DNA from: an uncultured Porphyromonadaceae bacterium
GTDB lineage: Bacteria; Bacteroidota; Bacteroidia; Bacteroidales; Muribaculaceae
Assembly (NCBI GenBank): GCA_947174235.1
Contig: CAMWID010000006.1
Location: forward strand, 1-64,000
Reading direction: 5' to 3'
DNA: 64,000 nucleotides
In this document: piece by piece, positions 24,566-33,174 of the stretch
Numbering within the stretch: the stretch's first letter is position 1
Layout of the letters: every line of letters begins with the position of its first letter
Program-made: the position numbers and the translations under genes
The notes under the pieces: generated by a model
Databases searched by the model: none
Seen by the model: only the letters and a program-made list of their open reading frames with translations
Told to the model about the DNA's origin: nothing

Positions 24566-27535
24566 ATGCAGAACAAAGGGTTTATCAGCACCATTGCCGT
24601 CCTTTTGATCTTGATTTGCGGATTTTATATCTCGTTCTCATTCGTGACATCTCACTATGAGAAGAAGGCAGAGGAATATGCCGCAATGATGGCGAAGACA
24701 AGCGACGTAACCAATGATGCCTACAAACAGAATCTAAAGCAGTTTAATGATTCGATCGACAAAGAGAAAGTGTATCTCGGCTACACCTACAATCAGGTGC
24801 GCAAACTTGAGATAGGGCTTGGTCTCGACCTCAAGGGAGGTATGAACGTGGTGCTTGAAATATCGGTGCCCGACATTCTCCGTCAATACGCGTCGGGCGA
24901 CGCCCAGCTCCGCCAGATCAACGACGCCATCGCCAAGACACAGGCTGAAGGCGTGAAAGGGAGCGACAAGGATTTCATCTCCAAATTCTCTTCTTTCATC
25001 CAGCCGGGAGCCATGGCGGGACTGTTTACCCGTGAGGGTGAATATCTCGGCAAGGTGAAGAGCGGGTCTTCAAACCAGGAGGTTGCCGACGCTTTGCAGA
25101 AACAGGTTGAGAGCCAGGTTGATGCAGCGTTCAATATCTTCCGTACCCGTATCGACCAGTTTGGTGTGGTAGCCCCCAACATCCAGAAACTTCAGGACAA
25201 GAACGGTCAGATCCTTCTTGAGCTTCCAGGTGTGAAAGAGCCGGAGCGTGTCACTGAGCTGCTCAAATCTTCTGCAAACCTCGAGTTCTTTGAAGTCTAC
25301 AACTATAATGAGATTGCCAACGATCTCGCATCGTTCGCACAGGCATGGGCTCAGCAGGATACTGTGAACCATACCAATATAATCGAGCTGCTCGGCGGTC
25401 CCCAGCGTGCGGGAAGCCCTGTCATCGGTATGGTGACTCCGCAGAACAAGGCTGTGGTAGACAGCATCCTTTCCTCTCCGCTTGCCAAGCAGAAGCTCCC
25501 CAGCGACTTCTCCGCAGTGTGGAGCGTGAAGCCGGTGGATTTCCCGGTATACGATGCCCAGGGCAATATCCTGAAGAAAGCTAACGGCGAAGACCGCACC
25601 ACCCCCTATTGGGAGCTTGTGGCTCTCAAGGGCGACGCGGCTCTTGAAGGTGACGTGGTCACTTCGGCGTCAAGCGAATATGACAACATGCGCGGCAACA
25701 CTGTCAACATGCGCATGAACGATGCCGGCGCACAGGCGTGGGCAACCCTTACCCGCAACAATATCGGACGTCCGATAGCGATTGTCCTCGACAACAATGT
25801 ATACTCGTTCCCCAATGTGAACAACGAGATCACCGGCGGAAGCTCCGAGATCACCGGCAACTTCACTCCCGAAGAGGCGAACGACCTTGCCAACGTGCTT
25901 AAGTCAGGCAAGATGAGCGCCAAGGTAGACGTGGTAAGCAACAACGTGATCGGTCCGAGCCTCGGTGCCGAAGCTATCCAGCAGGGCTTCGTTTCATTTA
26001 TCGTGGCTCTCGTGCTCCTCATGATCTTCATGATCTGCATCTACGGTCTCATTCCGGGTCTTGTGGCAAATGTGGGTCTCATGCTCAACCTTTACTTCAC
26101 ACTCGGTATCCTTGCTTCATTCCAGGCTGTGCTCACCCTCTCCGGTATAGCCGGTATCGTGCTTGCCCTTGGTATGGCTGTCGATGCCAATGTGCTTATT
26201 TTCGAGCGTACAAAAGAGGAGCTCCGTCTTGGCAAGAAGCTTCGTCAGGCTATCTCCGAAGGTTACAGCAACGCGTTCTCCGCGATTTTCGACTCAAACC
26301 TCACATCAGTGATCACCGGTGTGATCCTTCTTTTCTTCGGATCCGGTCCAATCAAGGGTTTCGCCACCACGCTTATCATCGGTATCGTCTGCTCATTCTT
26401 CACGGCAGTGTTCCTTACACGCATCGCGTTTGACCTTATCACAAAGAACGGACGTTGCGCCAACATGACATTCGACACAGGCATCAGCCGCAATTTCCTT
26501 GCCAATACCAAGATAAATTTCCTTGGACAGTGGAAGACAGCCGCATGTGTATGGATCTTCCTTATCGTGGTTTCTATAGCGTCTCTCGCTATCCGCGGTA
26601 TGAATCAGGGTATCGATTTCTCCGGAGGTCGCAATTATGTGGTGCAGTTCGACAAGGAGGTGAATCCTTCAGAAATTCAGGCGCGTCTTCTTGACGAACT
26701 CCAGAAAGAGGCAGACGACAAGACAGTCAGCGTAGGCGTGATCACAATCGACAATCCTACCAAGGTACGTATCTCCACAAACTATAAGATCAGCGGAGAG
26801 GACAACAATATCGACAACGAGGTAACGGCACTTCTCTATAAGAACCTTCAGCCTGAGCTTACAGGCGCTGACGGCGTGGTAATGGATGAGAACGCTTTTG
26901 CTGTGGCTGACGAGAGCCGCGGTATCATCTCGATTCAGAAAGTGGGTCCTTCGGTGGCTGACGACATGCGTCGTGACGCTTACTGGGCAGTAGGTATAGC
27001 GGTGGTCTGCATGTTCCTTTATATCCTTCTCCGTTTCCGCACTATCGCCTTCTCTGTAGGCGCTGTATGTGCGGTGGCTTTGACAGCATTCCTCATCATA
27101 GGTTTCTATTCCGTATGCTGGGGCTTCCTGCCGTTCTCAATGGAAATCGACCAGTCGTTTATCGCCGCCGTGCTCACCATCATCGGTTATCAGATCAACG
27201 ATACCGTGGTTGTGTTCGACCGTGTGCGTGAGATGATGAAGGTTTATCCCAAAGAAGACCGCTTCATCACATTCAACAAGAGTCTTAACACTACTCTTAC
27301 CCGTACGGTGATGACATCGTTCTCTACATTGCTCGTGCTTCTCTGCATCTTCTTCCTTGGAGGCGACACTATCCGCAGCTTCACGTTCGCGATGATATTC
27401 GGTGTGATCGTAGGTACATTCTGCTCGCTCTACTGCGCGGCTCCGATAGCCTACAACATCATCAAGTCAAATGCAAAGAAAGATGAAGCCGACAATGGCA
27501 AACCGGCTCTTGAAGGCAACCGTCGATTCAGATAA
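24566..27535 (+). CDS. secDF: protein translocase subunit SecDF (fused)
   Basis: A 989-residue fusion of SecD and SecF, the usual form in Bacteroidetes. It helps SecYEG finish export by using the proton gradient to pull proteins across the inner membrane. SecD begins with a membrane helix (about 7-28), then LGLDLKGGMNVVLEI (about 88-102), the periplasmic P1 domain, the NNEITGGSSEITG region, and six helices with AMAVDANVLIFERTKEEL. SecF follows from about residue 640 with NQGIDFSGGRNYVVQF and QINDTVVVFDRVRE. The codon choice is more biased (many CGT and CTC codons) than in the regulators nearby, suggesting high expression. It stands alone, divergent from the Ig-like lipoprotein, and ends in a strong terminator. 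Confidence 0.97.
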   Translation: MQNKGFISTIAVLLILICGFYISFSFVTSHYEKKAEEYAAMMAKTSDVTNDAYKQNLKQFNDSIDKEKVYLGYTYNQVRKLEIGLGLDLKGGMNVVLEISVPDILRQYASGDAQLRQINDAIAKTQAEGVKGSDKDFISKFSSFIQPGAMAGLFTREGEYLGKVKSGSSNQEVADALQKQVESQVDAAFNIFRTRIDQFGVVAPNIQKLQDKNGQILLELPGVKEPERVTELLKSSANLEFFEVYNYNEIANDLASFAQAWAQQDTVNHTNIIELLGGPQRAGSPVIGMVTPQNKAVVDSILSSPLAKQKLPSDFSAVWSVKPVDFPVYDAQGNILKKANGEDRTTPYWELVALKGDAALEGDVVTSASSEYDNMRGNTVNMRMNDAGAQAWATLTRNNIGRPIAIVLDNNVYSFPNVNNEITGGSSEITGNFTPEEANDLANVLKSGKMSAKVDVVSNNVIGPSLGAEAIQQGFVSFIVALVLLMIFMICIYGLIPGLVANVGLMLNLYFTLGILASFQAVLTLSGIAGIVLALGMAVDANVLIFERTKEELRLGKKLRQAISEGYSNAFSAIFDSNLTSVITGVILLFFGSGPIKGFATTLIIGIVCSFFTAVFLTRIAFDLITKNGRCANMTFDTGISRNFLANTKINFLGQWKTAACVWIFLIVVSIASLAIRGMNQGIDFSGGRNYVVQFDKEVNPSEIQARLLDELQKEADDKTVSVGVITIDNPTKVRISTNYKISGEDNNIDNEVTALLYKNLQPELTGADGVVMDENAFAVADESRGIISIQKVGPSVADDMRRDAYWAVGIAVVCMFLYILLRFRTIAFSVGAVCAVALTAFLIIGFYSVCWGFLPFSMEIDQSFIAAVLTIIGYQINDTVVVFDRVREMMKVYPKEDRFITFNKSLNTTLTRTVMTSFSTLLVLLCIFFLGGDTIRSFTFAMIFGVIVGTFCSLYCAAPIAYNIIKSNAKKDEADNGKPALEGNRRFR

Positions 27536-27552
27536 TCTGATCTGACAGACAT

Positions 27553-27599
27553 AAAAAAGACAGGCGGGATGAAACAGTTTCATCCCGCCTGTCTTTTTT
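27553..27599. terminator. bidirectional terminator
   Basis: A 23-bp perfect inverted repeat (27553-27575 with 27577-27599) whose outer part is A6/T6, between convergent secDF and the leucine-rich-repeat gene. Confidence 0.9.
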
Positions 27600-27680
27600 A
27601 TGTCTGTTTATATAGTAAAATTTCGAGTTTTTAACGTCTGTCGAATGGTCAGGTCGATGTGGGCCGTATGGTCTTGAAGA

Positions 27681-28595
27681 TCAGTTGTCGTCACATTGGA
27701 AGAACAGCCGCCATACAGGAGCGGAACGGAAAAGATGGACTGCCGACGGAACAAGGGTCAGCCTGCATTCCCGGTAGCGGTGTGATTCCGACGGATCGAA
27801 GAATGGCGTGCCGCAATCGAAAGGTGCCGGTTCCGGGCTTTCGCAGACAATTTCCTCAAGACTGTCGCAGCCGATAAAAAGAAATTCTCCAAGCAGATGA
27901 CTGTTGGCGGGAAGCACGGCGCGCCGCAGCGACCGGCAGTCGGAAAAGGCGTAGGATTCCAGTTCCTTGATTGAAGAGGGGAGTGTGATTTCCCTAAGCA
28001 TGGCGCAGCGGCTGAACACATTGCTCCCTATGTGCTCCACCCCTTCGGGAATGTCTACGGATTCAAGTGCTTTGCAATATGCGAAAGCATGGCTTCCTAT
28101 ATCTTTCGTGCCCTCAGGAAGTGACACTGAAGTCAGATTCTGATTCCATGCGCACATATAGCGCGGTATGGCGGAGATATTTTGGGGAATCACAAGCGAT
28201 TTAAGCGACGTGCATTCTCTGAACGCACCTTCTCCAAGGGAGGACAGGGTGGATGGAAGTTCCACAGATTCCAGGGAGCCGCATCCTAAGAAAGCGTAGT
28301 CGCCGACTGTCTCGAGTCCTTCCGGAAGAATGACTTTCTGTAATGACGCGCAGTCCGCAAACGCGTAATCTGGTATCTCTGTAACTCCTGCGGGTACTGT
28401 GATGACAGTATCATTGACACCTGCTCCGCATACGTCTTTAATAAAATCTTTCGGAAAACAGGACACTCCTCGATTTGTGGAAGTGCCGGATACATAGCAT
28501 ACAGCGGTGTATACACTATGAGGCTCCGCAGCCATCGGACAGGCGGCTGAGAGAACCATGATTCCGGACATTATCGTTGCATTCACTTTACTCAT
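27681..28595 (-). CDS. BspA-type leucine-rich-repeat protein, exported
   Basis: A 304-residue protein with a signal sequence (about residues 1-20; SAAC may be a lipobox) followed by LRR_5/BspA-type repeats. Repeat units such as IPDYAFADCASLQKVILPEGLETVGDYAF recur about every 23 residues from about residue 65 to 255. Such proteins form curved surface or periplasmic scaffolds and in some relatives bind host proteins. The last 40 residues are not repeat-like. It follows proA by 73 bases on the same strand but has its own promoter-like element, so it is probably not part of the proline operon. Function here unknown. Confidence 0.85.
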   Translation of the reverse strand: MSKVNATIMSGIMVLSAACPMAAEPHSVYTAVCYVSGTSTNRGVSCFPKDFIKDVCGAGVNDTVITVPAGVTEIPDYAFADCASLQKVILPEGLETVGDYAFLGCGSLESVELPSTLSSLGEGAFRECTSLKSLVIPQNISAIPRYMCAWNQNLTSVSLPEGTKDIGSHAFAYCKALESVDIPEGVEHIGSNVFSRCAMLREITLPSSIKELESYAFSDCRSLRRAVLPANSHLLGEFLFIGCDSLEEIVCESPEPAPFDCGTPFFDPSESHRYRECRLTLVPSAVHLFRSAPVWRLFFQCDDN

Positions 28596-28602
28596 TTCAC
28601 GG

Positions 28603-28610
28603 CAAAGTTA
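28603..28610 (-). promoter_or_regulatory. -7 element of LRR-protein gene
   Basis: Minus strand reads TAACTTTG, matching TAnnTTTG and identical to the PUL 1 susC -7 element; it lies eight bases before the ATG, so the leader would be nearly absent. Confidence 0.35.
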
Positions 28611-28668
28611 GCAAAAGTTATACATATAGGAATATTTGGCATATTAATTTTGTCTGTAATTCCGGCTG

Positions 28669-29913
28669 TCAGGAGTCGCGGGTCTGTCCTGATCCGGTGA
28701 TCAGGTATTTATATGTGGTAAGTTCGTGAAGCCCCATCGGACCTCGGGCATGGAGTTTTTGAGTGGAAATGCCGATCTCCGCTCCGAATCCGAACTGTCC
28801 GCCGTCTGTAAATGCTGTCGAGACGTTGGCATATACGCATGCGGCGTCCACTCTTGCCATAAAACCGTTGACGGCATCGTCAGACCCGCTCATTATGCAT
28901 TCACTGTGTCCTGAACCATATTCCGCGATATGTCTGATCGCCTCATCCAGCGTCCCCACTGTTTTTACAGCCATCTTATAGTCTCTGAACTCTGTGCCGA
29001 AATGATTTTCGTCTTCTATAAGCAAACTATCCGGATAATAAGACTTAAGTGCTGCGTAGGCTTTACTGTCGGCGTAAATTTCGACCTTCTTTTCAGCAAG
29101 AGAGAGGCAGATTTCCGCGAGATCAGGAAGTCGGTCTTCATGAATTATCAGGCAGTCGAGGGAGTTGCAGACGCTTACCCTTCTTGTCTTGGCGTTTAAG
29201 ACTATCCTGCGGCTCTTTTCTATGTCGGCTGCTGAATCTATGTACGTATGGCATACCCCTGCCCCTGTCTCTATGACCGGTACTTTTGAATTGTCGCGGA
29301 CATAACTGATCAATCCTTTCCCTCCGCGGGGGATTATGACATCGATCATGTCCGTGGCTTCCATCATGGCAGCCGCGCTTGATCTGTCGTCTGGAAGGAG
29401 CGTACACAATCCGGCGGGGAGATTCTCTTCGGCAAGTACCTCATGGATGATAGCTACAATCGCTCTGGAAGAATTGCCGGCTTCGTGTCCCCCTTTCAGG
29501 ACACACGCGCTTCCACTCTTGAAACAAAGTCCGAACACGTCGGCGGTGACATTCGGACGCGCTTCATATATAACTCCGATGACGCCGAACGGAACGGAGA
29601 TCTTGCGTATTTTCATACCGTTCGGACGTACTGTCTCGGAAATCACATTTCCATACGGAGAGGGGAGCCCTGCCACGGATACCATATCGTCAGCTATCCC
29701 TTTTATACGGTCTGCGGACAATCGAAGACGGTCATAATCCGGACTGTCACTGTCCATTTTTGCAAGGTCGAGAAGGTTGGCGTCAAGAATCTTCTCAGAT
29801 TTCTCGACAATACGCGCGGCGATCTTTTTCAAGATGCCGGTGATCATTTCCGGTTGAAGCGACGGGAGTGAAGATGATGCCATCTTGGCATCCGAAAGTA
29901 ATCGGTCTGTCAT
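28669..29913 (-). CDS. proA: glutamate-5-semialdehyde dehydrogenase (gamma-glutamyl phosphate reductase)
   Basis: This cytoplasmic enzyme makes glutamate-5-semialdehyde from gamma-glutamyl phosphate with NADPH, the second step of proline synthesis. I prefer the ATG at 29913 (MTDRLLSDAK), eight codons inside the track's start, because family members begin close to this helix. Family motifs are clear: VPFGVIGVIYEARPNVT, LKGGHEAGNSS, IPRGGKGLI, and the catalytic cysteine in RRVSVCNSLDCL (C249 from this start), plus the C-terminal HARGPMGLHELTTYKY. Length about 414 residues is normal. It is the last gene of proC-proB-proA. Confidence 0.95.
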   Translation of the reverse strand: MTDRLLSDAKMASSSLPSLQPEMITGILKKIAARIVEKSEKILDANLLDLAKMDSDSPDYDRLRLSADRIKGIADDMVSVAGLPSPYGNVISETVRPNGMKIRKISVPFGVIGVIYEARPNVTADVFGLCFKSGSACVLKGGHEAGNSSRAIVAIIHEVLAEENLPAGLCTLLPDDRSSAAAMMEATDMIDVIIPRGGKGLISYVRDNSKVPVIETGAGVCHTYIDSAADIEKSRRIVLNAKTRRVSVCNSLDCLIIHEDRLPDLAEICLSLAEKKVEIYADSKAYAALKSYYPDSLLIEDENHFGTEFRDYKMAVKTVGTLDEAIRHIAEYGSGHSECIMSGSDDAVNGFMARVDAACVYANVSTAFTDGGQFGFGAEIGISTQKLHARGPMGLHELTTYKYLITGSGQTRDS

Positions 29914-29999
29914 AAAGCTGGATTTATCAGGAAACAAGGTTTCCCGGGAATAAACAATTTCAATAATATTTGATATGCTTCCGTATTCAGAAAGGATTT

Positions 30000-31070
30000 C
30001 TATTCGATATGAAGATAATCATAATGGATCGCAGGTCTTATCCCTTTTCTGCCGATCGACGCGATAAGTTCGGCGGAAGAGTATTCGCTGCATCCGAGAC
30101 CTATCTTATTGCCTGAGGTCCCGGTTATCGAAATAAGATCCCCTTTTTCAAAATCTCCCTCGACATCAATGATTCCAACCGCCAAAAGGCTTGAAGCCGT
30201 GTCAGGGTCAAGCAGACTTTTTTCAGCGCCGGCATTGACTGTCACAGATCCTTTTGTGAAATCTGCGGAATGGGCTATCCATTTTTTCACACTGTTGATG
30301 CGTTCGCCGGGAATAATGCGTGTGCATATCGTGTCGGGATCGTTTAACAGGTCGACGAGAATGTTGTCACGTTTCCCGTTGGCAATTATTACTTCTATAC
30401 CCTCAGATGCCGCTTTCAAGGCGATGCGGCTTTTGGTCAGCATACCGCCCCGTCCGAAAGTGGATTTTCCGGTAGCCACCACTCGGGAAAGATCTGTCGT
30501 GTCAGGTTCAACTTTTCTGATCACCTCAGACTGTGGATCGGCGGGGTTTCCGTCATAAATGCCGTCGATATTGCTCAATATAATGAGCGAATCGGCGTCA
30601 AGCATGGCGGCGACGAGTCCTGCCAGCTCATCGTTGTCGGTAAACATAAGTTCGGTCACCGACACAGCGTCATTCTCGTTGATGACGGGTATGACACCTT
30701 GTCCAACCATCACCTCGATGCAATGTTTCTGATTGAGATAATGAGCGCGCGATCCGAATCCCTCTTTGGTGGTAAGTATCTGTCCGCAGGTGATCCCGTG
30801 GTCACGGAACAGCTCGTAATATCGGTTGATAAGTTTTGTCTGTCCCACGGCGGAATATAACTGGCGTGCGGATACGGTGTCGAGACGGTGAGAGGGAGTC
30901 ACTTCATTCCTTCCGGCTGCGACTGCACCTGAAGAGACCATGATCACGCGGTATCCGTTCTTATGGAGGATGGCGACCTGATCGACGAGGGCAGACATTC
31001 TTGTCACGTCAAGAGTGCCGTCGTGGCGGGTAAGCACGTTGCTGCCGATTTTAATTACAATTGTTTTCAT
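30000..31070 (-). CDS. proB: glutamate 5-kinase with PUA domain
   Basis: The first enzyme of proline synthesis; it phosphorylates the side chain of glutamate with ATP. The amino-acid kinase domain covers about residues 1-250 (IVIKIGSNVLT at the start, VSSGAVAAGRNE, NENDAVSV near 155, and FGRGGMLTKSRIA near 207). The C-terminal PUA domain covers about 275-350 (GSVTVNAGAEKSLL). Length 356 residues is normal for the PUA-bearing form. Kinase activity in this family is normally feedback-inhibited by proline; no sequence feature here argues otherwise. It lies 62-86 bases before proA and 85 bases after proC. Confidence 0.95.
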   Translation of the reverse strand: MKTIVIKIGSNVLTRHDGTLDVTRMSALVDQVAILHKNGYRVIMVSSGAVAAGRNEVTPSHRLDTVSARQLYSAVGQTKLINRYYELFRDHGITCGQILTTKEGFGSRAHYLNQKHCIEVMVGQGVIPVINENDAVSVTELMFTDNDELAGLVAAMLDADSLIILSNIDGIYDGNPADPQSEVIRKVEPDTTDLSRVVATGKSTFGRGGMLTKSRIALKAASEGIEVIIANGKRDNILVDLLNDPDTICTRIIPGERINSVKKWIAHSADFTKGSVTVNAGAEKSLLDPDTASSLLAVGIIDVEGDFEKGDLISITGTSGNKIGLGCSEYSSAELIASIGRKGIRPAIHYDYLHIE

Positions 31071-31155
31071 CAGCTAAGAATAGGGGTAGCACCCCGGATA
31101 TAAAGAGAAATTGAAACTATTAAGAGAAATTGAAATGTCATTGCGGAGGGGGATT

Positions 31156-31938
31156 TCATTTCACGCATGAAGCGCGGAGGGCGGCTATCACGGCGTGGTT
31201 GAAACCGTTTTCCTCAAGCGCGTTGAGCCCTTTTATCGTAATTCCTCCGGGAGTGGTGACTTTATCTATCTCTGCTTCCGGATGAGATCCGTCGGCAAGC
31301 AGGGCGGCGGCTCCCTCAGCGGTCAATGCCGCTATTTTTGTAGCGAAATCGGCACGCAGTCCCAGTTCAACACACCCTTCTGCGGCGGCGCGTATAAAGC
31401 GCAGGAAAAAAGCGATGCCGCAGGAAGCGAGGGCGGTGCATGCCGGGAGATCTTTTTCCTTTACGACAAACGCTTTCCCCGACCGGTTGAATATCTCTTC
31501 CGCCCGGAAAATGATATCCGGTGCGACATCCGGCGCGGCGGATATGAATGTGGCGCTTTTGCCGAAACGTATGGCGGTGTTAGGCACCACACGGAGCACC
31601 TTGAGATTCTTTCTTTCCGCATCCAGTATGTCGCGCAGCTCCCCGATCGTCAGCGTGGCGATGACAGACATTATCACCGCTCCCGGTTTGATGCAGGCAT
31701 TAATCTCTTTAAAGACCTCAGGAGCGATATAAGGTTTGACCGCAAGCACCACTATGTCTGCATCTGAGACCGCCACGGTGTTTGACAATGTTGTCTCGAC
31801 TCCCGGGAGTTCGGATTTTATCTTGTCTAACGTGCCTTGCGAGGCTGCCGTGCAGACTATCCTGTCGTCGCCATTCCTGAGGGATGCGGCTATGGCAGAA
31901 CCCATGTTGCCGCAGCCTATCACTGCTATCTTTCCCAT
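31156..31938 (-). CDS. proC: pyrroline-5-carboxylate reductase
   Basis: The last enzyme of proline synthesis, reducing pyrroline-5-carboxylate with NAD(P)H. It has the N-terminal Rossmann fold (IAVIGCGNMGSAIA, residues about 4-17), the middle VLAVKPY motif, and the conserved C-terminal dimer region with the EIDKVTTPGGITIKGL signature (about 223-238). Length 260 residues is normal. It leads the proC-proB-proA cluster, so the complete route from glutamate is together. No clear TAnnTTTG promoter was found in the roughly 200 bases upstream. Confidence 0.95.
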   Translation of the reverse strand: MGKIAVIGCGNMGSAIAASLRNGDDRIVCTAASQGTLDKIKSELPGVETTLSNTVAVSDADIVVLAVKPYIAPEVFKEINACIKPGAVIMSVIATLTIGELRDILDAERKNLKVLRVVPNTAIRFGKSATFISAAPDVAPDIIFRAEEIFNRSGKAFVVKEKDLPACTALASCGIAFFLRFIRAAAEGCVELGLRADFATKIAALTAEGAAALLADGSHPEAEIDKVTTPGGITIKGLNALEENGFNHAVIAALRASCVK

Positions 31939-32081
31939 ATTTAGTTAAAGAAGTTGGTTAAATTGCAATTGAAGTTGTCTTTTATCAGAATATCAACCTC
32001 TGTGATATAAACGGTTTGGAGGTTAACATTTATTGTGTTGTCATTTTGATAAGGCTGACTGTCACCGGTCAGGAATGATAG

Positions 32082-32115
32082 CTGCCCCCGCCTGATGAAA
32101 ACCGGGCGGGGGCAG
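32082..32115 (-). other. 3'-end hairpin after phosphatase-fold gene
   Basis: CTGCCCCCGCC (32082-32092) pairs perfectly with GGCGGGGGCAG (32105-32115). It is very GC-rich, but no T tract follows on the minus strand. The surrounding gap 31939-32139 has nothing else obvious. Confidence 0.5.
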
Positions 32116-32139
32116 ATTCTAAGAGGATGTGCCGGGTGA

Positions 32140-33057
32140 TCAGATTTCCACTTTGATCATCACCGGGAAATGATCTGAGGGGGTGCGCGCGCGATAGGTC
32201 TTGAGTTCAATTTCCTTTGGCGCGTCCTTGGCTTCCATTTCGGCGGATACTTCCTCTGTGCGGTAGGTGTCGGTCAAGACACCGTATTTTCTTACCTTCA
32301 CGTCAGGGGTTGTGAAGATATGGTCGATGCGGCTTGTGGTGAATCCATCGGTGTGATAGCTGTTGAAAGTGCCGTTGAGCGCGTAACGCATGTCTGTGGA
32401 TTCATATGAATCACGTAGCGCCCCGTCGCCGGTGAAAGTTTCATAAGAGGGATTTGTCTGGTCTACGTTGAAATCCCCGGTGACAAACGCCGGAATGCCG
32501 TTGCCAATTTCGGAGATTTTCTGTTTTACGAGTTTGGCGCTTTCCACTCTCGCCACAGTCCCGACGTGATCCATATGGAGATTGAAGAACATGAAGTCTT
32601 TTCCCGAGGGTATGTGCCGGAACTTCCCCCATGTGCATATCCTCACGCAAGCGGCGTCCCATCCGAGTCCGGGTTTCTCCGGAGTTTCCGACAGCCAGAA
32701 GTCTCCGTGGTCAAGGAGGTCGAACAGATCTGTGCGGTAGAAAATCGCGGAATGTTCCCCCGCCTCTTTTCCGTCATCTCTGCCGACTCCGATATATTCA
32801 TATCCGGGGAGATCCTTTTTGAGGTCTTCAAGCTGTACCTTGAATCCCTCCTGGGTTCCGAAAATGTCGAATCCGTGGAAATTTATCAGCGACGCTATCA
32901 CGTCGTGCCGGTTGCCCCAGCCGTCTCCTGCCGCAGAGTCTCCTGCGTTCAGCTGACGGATGTTGTAGGTTGCCACATTGAATTCAGCCTCTCCGGTTTT
33001 TGTGGAGCATGCGGCTGTAAGCAATGTCAGCAACAGAAAAAGAATTGAATTTCTCAT
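32140..33057 (-). CDS. endonuclease/exonuclease/phosphatase-family lipoprotein
   Basis: A 305-residue lipoprotein (LTAAC, C17) with the metal-dependent EEP fold. Expected motifs are present: VATYNIRQ (strand 1 with the metal-binding N), GTQEGFKVQ (metal-binding E), MDHVG, TGDFNVDQTNP (D and N), SRIDHIF and PSDHFPVM (D-H pair). In this fold the enzymes are phosphodiesterases or phosphatases. An exported lipoprotein in a PUL with mannan enzymes points to a sugar phosphatase or phosphodiesterase on phosphomannan rather than a nuclease; that is inference from known yeast-mannan loci that carry a similar gene. It lies just downstream of GH125 (117 bases). Confidence 0.85.
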   Translation of the reverse strand: MRNSILFLLLTLLTAACSTKTGEAEFNVATYNIRQLNAGDSAAGDGWGNRHDVIASLINFHGFDIFGTQEGFKVQLEDLKKDLPGYEYIGVGRDDGKEAGEHSAIFYRTDLFDLLDHGDFWLSETPEKPGLGWDAACVRICTWGKFRHIPSGKDFMFFNLHMDHVGTVARVESAKLVKQKISEIGNGIPAFVTGDFNVDQTNPSYETFTGDGALRDSYESTDMRYALNGTFNSYHTDGFTTSRIDHIFTTPDVKVRKYGVLTDTYRTEEVSAEMEAKDAPKEIELKTYRARTPSDHFPVMIKVEI

Positions 33058-33174
33058 AATGAAGGTCGGTTATAATGAAAAGTTGTCTGGACTGCCTTGT
33101 GTGTCCGTGTGCCGTCAAGCGGGAAATATGATCGGCGGCACATAATTATAACTTGCCGGACCGTCCGGATATTG

